A DNA stretch of 19,018 nt from the NCBI GenBank assembly GCA_905201895.1, contig CAJKPX010000039.1, positions 1 through 19,018 on the forward strand, written 5' to 3'. The DNA comes from an uncultured Eubacteriales bacterium (lineage in GTDB: Bacteria > Bacillota > Clostridia > Oscillospirales > CAG-272). Below, in pieces: positions 16,501 to 19,018 of the stretch (position 1 is its first letter; each line of letters begins with the position of its first letter). The translations under genes were made by a program, and so were the position numbers. Under the pieces are notes generated by a model that saw only the letters and a list, made by a program, of their open reading frames with translations, was not told the DNA's origin and searched no databases.

Positions 16501-17306
16501 TTCACTGCAGCGGAGATTACCTCAGGCTTCTCAACGTAAACGGCGGTACCGTCCTCGGACGCCCAGCAGTTAAGTCCCGCAGCGGTTCCCTTTGCTACCA
16601 CGTCAGCAACATTCTCGTTTTTCTTAATCTTGTAGGTTGCAACGAGCGTGCTCTTGCCGTCGGCCTGGAAAGAGGACCAAAGCTTTGCCAGCTTAAGCGA
16701 GCGAGCCTCGGAGAAGGGCGTGACGCCGTTGATCGCGAACTCACGCTCAACTGCAGAGGACTTACCAACGATCGGATAATACTCCAGCTCAATGGTGTAG
16801 AGTCCTGCATCGGTGATGCCCATCGCTTCCAGATCGAGCGACCAGGTTACCGAACCGATCGCGGGTGTATAAAGTGCCTGCTTGCCGTCGAAGTTGTCGA
16901 GATACACCAGGTCTGTTTTTTCAAACTTGGTATTCTCGTCTGCAACAGCCTCTTCAACGGAATTATAAACGATGGGCTCGTTCTCTCCGTTGGGAACCGT
17001 CATCTTCCAAACGCCGTTCTTGATCTCAATGGTAACACCGTCGTCATCGGTGAACACCAGATCGGTGGTGGCGTCGAACGTGACGGTTTTTGTCGTCGCA
17101 TTCTCGTAATCAAGGAAGTAGGATGCGTATTCCGCCATGTAGTCCTTGTAGGAAATGGTGGTGAGCTCATCCATGTAATCCTCGATTGTTTTGTCCGTGA
17201 CACCGTTGAATGGCTCGTCAGCACTGACGGCAACCACAACGGTGCTCACAAGAAATAGCATTGCGAGAGCAAGGCACGTCAATCTTGTGATCTTCTGTTT
17301 CCTCAT
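13518..17306 (-). CDS. Giant secreted solute-binding protein with CBM-like N-terminal domains, 1262 aa
   Basis: The family 1 (MalE-like) solute-binding domain lies at about residues 690-1090, shown by DLKLVSGGTLLPSILAGMGP then DVYLG, the hinge motif PKTWDELMIAQSKLE and WTFMKWYTGAEAQTRYANEM. Such domains are usually the whole protein (about 400-450 aa). Here they follow two beta-sandwich stretches (about 125-350 and 370-560); the second has the CBM6/35-like pattern GQWVEYNFKVDGSGLYDI. A calcium-loop-like DADGDGEAD sits near 512-520. A helical C-terminal region follows. The signal peptide ends near AVSADE and has no lipobox. AGGAGG at 17320-17315, 8 bases upstream, fixes the start at 17306; the frame stays open 38 codons further, within the untranslated leader. 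First gene of the operon. Confidence 0.88.
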   Translation of the reverse strand: MRKQKITRLTCLALAMLFLVSTVVVAVSADEPFNGVTDKTIEDYMDELTTISYKDYMAEYASYFLDYENATTKTVTFDATTDLVFTDDDGVTIEIKNGVWKMTVPNGENEPIVYNSVEEAVADENTKFEKTDLVYLDNFDGKQALYTPAIGSVTWSLDLEAMGITDAGLYTIELEYYPIVGKSSAVEREFAINGVTPFSEARSLKLAKLWSSFQADGKSTLVATYKIKKNENVADVVAKGTAAGLNCWASEDGTAVYVEKPEVISAAVNAFVDEYKLRFFILDADRNELRPTMVQTPAWMTYTMRDAEGYYSNNFGFVIDPKANDGKVEFVLEAVNECIAVSTITLAPYTEVQSYEEYMAALKNNVGKNGEVPQGTGKVKLESEYTVHTSTNVVYPIEDRASSATSPCDPSRVLLNTIGTEKWATAGQWVEYNFKVDGSGLYDIFTRYKQSYLDGMYVCRTLNIYTNYESAEAYAAKFGNTAGYYNGVPFAEATELRYDYGTSWKVTNLTAGVDADGDGEADTYQVYFREGVEYTIRLEVTLGSMSNMVSQIEGILNSLNTDYLNIIKLTGTSPDEYTDYKFTRVLPDTLIDMMRQAYALRDISDFLKLTAEVASTYSGTCDKLEQLLTKMARDEDQIAKNLDNFKSYVGNLGTFLSDAKTQPLQMDYISIQPAEEKAPRADGNFFQNFAHEFNCFIQSFFRDYNNMGAMDDVETNASIAVWLAYGRDQSQVIRNLTTNEFTPDTNIAVDLKLVSGGTLLPSILAGMGPDVYLGLADATVINYAIRGALTNVEDMEGFDAIVDECFTRAAMLQLEIADSDGVVHTYGLPETQTFNMMFVRLDILAGLDIEIPKTWDELMIAQSKLESNNMEIGITTNYKVFLYQSNGSLYADDGMRINLDSQKGLAAFEKMCNLFTQYSFPYTYNAANRFRSGEYPIIIADYTGLYNQLKVFATEIEGSWTFVPIPGTKQEADGSINNTADSTIAAVVMISEIEDPESAWTFMKWYTGAEAQTRYANEMVAIIGDSAKHPTANRVALKEMPWTRDEFEEVSKQFENLAAIPNYPGSYYLDRHTNFAFLSAYNDDADPSTELLSYINTINNEITRKRLEFNLEVLEIGQTLAEKRSDQALEAMNILVEKFGNSKNAAAYNEAITAAKYAIANEKVVQLDSASAMFSKLLSYDFIPDLDAIAANPNLSNVEKTTQTKKVIDKVMTYSFFKNVGKQTMDAKLGGYEIDSLTEEQLVYFISECLRNIADRITEYNQ

Positions 17307-17568
17307 TTGCGTTTCCTCCTGCAAATAATCTTGGCTTTCAGCCCGAATTCGTTTTCGCAGCTCTGTCAACCGACACACCGACGCGCCATTGCGTGCGCGC
17401 GACGGGGTGCAAGCCAGCACAACCGCTCAGGGAGCCGGCGGATCCGGGACGTCCGATTCGGCAACCGCACGCCGCAGGCAACAGCGCGCTTTTGTCGGAT
17501 CGGCAGCCCTTGGGCAACCGGTGGGGTTGCCGCCGACCTGCATCGGGACATACTTCTCCCCATATTGT
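17307..17568 (-). promoter_or_regulatory. Long GC-rich structured 5' leader of the sugar operon (candidate cis-regulatory RNA)
   Basis: About 260 bases lie between the predicted transcript start and the ATG, and they are GC-rich between AT-rich flanks. On the minus strand, GTCCCGAT (17549-17542) pairs with ATCGGAC (17457-17451), enclosing two hairpins. One is GGTCGGC/GCCGATC (17538-17532 with 17504-17498), which itself contains GGCAACC/GGTTGCC (17531-17525 with 17519-17513). The other is GCGCGC/GCGTGC (17489-17484 with 17472-17467). Downstream are palindromes GGACGTCC (17447-17454), CGGATCCG (17439-17446) and a GGCT-GAA-AGCC hairpin close to the ribosome site. It matches no riboswitch class I know. 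It could instead be an interspersed repeat inserted in the leader. Confidence 0.55.
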
Positions 17569-17574
17569 TATAAT

Positions 17575-17603
17575 ATAATACCACAAAAAACAAAATCTGT
17601 CAA
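17575..17603 (-). promoter_or_regulatory. Promoter of the seven-gene sugar operon
   Basis: On the minus strand: consensus TTGACA (17603-17598), 17 bases, then TATTAT (17580-17575). Transcription should begin near 17568. It is the only strong promoter I see for the operon; gaps between later genes are short. Confidence 0.8.
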
Positions 17604-17739
17604 GCATCTTTCGTCATCAAAGCGTCACACAAAACCCGAAGAAAATTCAAAAAGCCAGCCAAAAGCGAGGTAGATGTTTCAAAAAGTTTACAATTACTTT
17701 CAGAAACATTCTGTTCATAAATTGGCGTTTTTTAGGGTG

Positions 17740-17754
17740 GTAAATTTAATTTAC
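17740..17754. promoter_or_regulatory. Palindrome GTAAAT-N3-ATTTAC, site 1
   Basis: Six-base arms around TTA. It is 137 bases upstream of the operon's -35 box, so it would suit an activator or looping regulator better than a simple repressor. No regulator can be assigned from the motif. Confidence 0.45.
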
Positions 17755-17845
17755 TGTGAAATTCGTGTAAATCATGGGATTATGCGCATTTTTTGTTCAA
17801 CTTTTCCCGTTTATTTTCAAATTATTTTTTCCATTTTTTAACATT

Positions 17846-17860
17846 GTAAATTATATTTAC
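17846..17860. promoter_or_regulatory. Palindrome GTAAAT-N3-ATTTAC, site 2
   Basis: The same arms as site 1, here around TAT. The centres of the two sites are 106 bases apart, close to ten helical turns, so bound proteins would face the same side of the DNA. Confidence 0.45.
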
Positions 17861-18027
17861 CGCGAGAAAGACTTTTTTCTTTGACCGATTATAAAAAAAC
17901 TAACGTTTGTTTTTGTGCAATACTCACAAATTAAGAACAGAATTTTCTACACCTTGACTTTTTTCACAAACCGTGTTTTGGGAGGCAAAAAGAGGGGCAC
18001 GGGCACCCTTGCGCTACAAAAAGACGC

Positions 18028-18056
18028 TTGACTTTTCGTGTAATCTTTGCTATAAT
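18028..18056 (+). promoter_or_regulatory. Near-consensus extended -10 promoter
   Basis: TTGACT (18028-18033), a 17-base spacer and TATAAT (18051-18056), with the TG of an extended -10 element just ahead (TTGCTATAAT). Transcript start is expected near 18063, leaving a leader of about 35 bases. Confidence 0.85.
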
Positions 18057-18097
18057 AAGTTCGTTATCCCCCAATAGATCAACAGGAGGTCCAGCCC

Positions 18098-18901
18098 TTG
18101 ATCCCCGCACATCTCTACCTATTCAGCATCAAATCAATTCCGCATCTTGTGTTTACGACACTTCTATGCGGGGCACTTCTCTTCTCTGCCGCCCTGATCG
18201 CCTTGCTTGTATTTGAGATGAAACGGCGGCGCGGAATGCTCGCGCTCTGCGATTGGGTCCACATCAAGCATCGCATGCTCCTGCTTGCCGTGATCCTCTC
18301 TTCCCTGCTTTTTCTCCAGACCTATCTTGCGATCGGCGTGATCCTATTTTTTCTGTTTTTCTCTCCGCGCTTTCTCGAGGCAGATTTTCGCATCCTGCAG
18401 CTCGAGGAATACCCGACGAGGCAGCGTCCCGCCGAGCGTCGCCGAAACCGAGTGGCAATCGAGCTTGCACAAAGCGTACAGGCAAGCACAAAATGCGAAT
18501 CCACCAGCTTGTTTTTTGAGCGATATCGCAGCACGTGTGAGAAAATCACAGCATCCGAGGCAGGGATATTCTCAGGCAGGCGCGTCCTCCATAATCTGCG
18601 CATTGGCGGTTGGCTTCTCCCCGCGGCACTGCTGGCAACCCTGGCAGAGGCGGCAAAAGCCGTTGCACTTTTCCCTCTTGAATCTATTTTCTATGACACG
18701 GCAACCGCATTTCCGCTCATCTTTCTGATGATCAACGCGATCCTCGATGCGCTTGTGTTCTTTGGCGGTCTGATCTACGGCTCGATCCGTTGGGAGGAGC
18801 ACTTCCCTTCCACGCACAGACACCAATTGACTGTTTTCTTGATCATATTTACCGTCCTTTTTGTGATCCTGATCGTGATCACAGGTCTCGGTTTGTGTTG
18901 A
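18098..18901 (+). CDS. Integral membrane protein of unknown function, TTG start, 267 aa
   Basis: The start is TTG at 18098, chosen because a full AGGAGGT (18084-18090) stands 7 bases before it and a near-consensus promoter precedes that. The first ATG in frame would cut off the first membrane segment. About six membrane segments are predicted: near 14-38, 58-75, 76-92, 172-195, 203-230 and 242-266. A hydrophilic loop at about 93-170 is rich in Arg/Glu (QRPAERRRNR), which by the positive-inside rule should be cytoplasmic. I recognise no family. It is transcribed away from the sugar operon; a link to it is only by shared intergenic region. Confidence 0.75.
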   Translation: MIPAHLYLFSIKSIPHLVFTTLLCGALLFSAALIALLVFEMKRRRGMLALCDWVHIKHRMLLLAVILSSLLFLQTYLAIGVILFFLFFSPRFLEADFRILQLEEYPTRQRPAERRRNRVAIELAQSVQASTKCESTSLFFERYRSTCEKITASEAGIFSGRRVLHNLRIGGWLLPAALLATLAEAAKAVALFPLESIFYDTATAFPLIFLMINAILDALVFFGGLIYGSIRWEEHFPSTHRHQLTVFLIIFTVLFVILIVITGLGLC

Positions 18902-18960
18902 AAAGGTATCACAAAAGGAGAGCTCCACCATAGGCGATAAGGAACTGTTTTTACTAACAA

Positions 18961-19018
18961 CCCTTCAGTCAGCTTCGCTGACAGCTCCCCTTACACAGGG
19001 GAGCCTACCGCTGCGGCG
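18961..19018. repeat. Double-hairpin interspersed repeat, cut by the window edge
   Basis: Two perfect hairpins follow each other: GTCAGC-TTC-GCTGAC (18968-18982) and GCTCCCCT-TACAC-AGGGGAGC (18984-19004). From memory, sequence of this type (CCTTCAGTCAGCTTCGCTGA, then CTCCCC) occurs many times in gut Clostridia genomes. Here it sits 59 bases past the membrane-protein gene and may double as its 3' end signal. Bases 18902-18960 contain an unused-looking AAAAGGAG and no supported gene. Confidence 0.7.

Larger units (their letters stand above)
17604..18027. other. AT-rich divergent intergenic region
   Basis: These 424 bases separate the sugar-operon promoter from the promoter at 18028. No gene is supported on either strand. 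It is AT-rich, with T-runs, and holds two palindromes (17740-17754 and 17846-17860) plus half-site-like GTTTAC (17686-17691) and GTAAAT (17767-17772). The last 60 bases become G-rich (GGGAGGC, GAGGGGCACGGGCACCC) without a convincing terminator. Confidence 0.6.

Noticed and set aside
3493..17258. Very long plus-strand open frames (for example 3493-5778, 5558-9445, 9653-11602, 13809-17258)
   Set aside because: They run in codon register opposite to well-supported minus-strand genes, lack ribosome sites and domains, and exist only because those genes avoid TTA, CTA and TCA codons.
17307..17420. A 38-residue N-terminal extension of the solute-binding protein
   Set aside because: It lies in the structured leader, has no ribosome site, and would bury a clear signal peptide that follows an ideal AGGAGG.
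17389..17673. Small plus-strand open frames in the operon leader and promoter
   Set aside because: They overlap the promoter and structured leader, are Arg/Pro-rich as expected of GC-rich non-coding DNA, and have no ribosome sites.
18930..19018. A partial gene starting at ATA behind AAAAGGAG and open to the window end
   Set aside because: ATA is an exceptional start codon and the frame is the translation of the double-hairpin repeat, a known source of false genes.
1..19018. CRISPR arrays, tRNA or rRNA genes, insertion sequences, prophage genes
   Set aside because: None seen: no regularly spaced short repeats, no cloverleaf or rRNA signature, no transposase, integrase or phage structural gene on either strand.

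Overview
The window looks like chromosome of an uncultured, gut-type Clostridia member (Oscillospirales-like; inferred). It has sigma-A style promoters (TTGACA/TATAAT with 17-base spacers), AGGAGG ribosome sites, ABC sugar permeases without their own ATPase, a DUF5696-type secreted protein, and at the right end a double-hairpin repeat of a kind I recall from such genomes. Genus and species cannot be told from the sequence alone.

Left part (1-2540, plus strand): an AT-rich accessory stretch. Two unrelated small genes, a 108-residue membrane protein and a 147-residue lipoprotein, each sit in the same frame: a near-identical promoter block in front and a 65-base hairpin repeat (61 of 65 bases identical between copies) behind. 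A strong terminator follows. Then comes an XRE-type regulator with a TPR-like C-terminal part, with inverted repeats upstream of its promoter.

Middle left (2541-3474, minus strand): a YczE/DUF6198-like membrane protein whose very short leader folds into a terminator-like hairpin, then a perfect 26-base palindrome that ends the large operon.

Centre (3475-17603, minus strand): one seven-gene operon of about 14 kb, transcribed right to left. It reads: promoter, about 260 bases of GC-rich structured leader, a giant secreted solute-binding protein with CBM-like domains, MalF-type and MalG-type permeases, an NHL-propeller/TPR/YIP1 membrane protein, a giant DUF5696-type secreted protein, a second MalF/MalG pair with enlarged outer loops, and a terminator. 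No ATPase is present, so a shared MsmX-type ATPase elsewhere is expected. The order suggests two parallel units (large extracellular protein plus permease pair) flanking a membrane protein that could sense or scaffold. A complex-glycan or oligosaccharide uptake role is likely but the substrate cannot be read.

Right part (17604-19018): an AT-rich divergent intergenic region with two GTAAAT-N3-ATTTAC palindromes, a perfect extended -10 promoter, a TTG-started membrane protein of unknown function, and the double-hairpin repeat at the edge.
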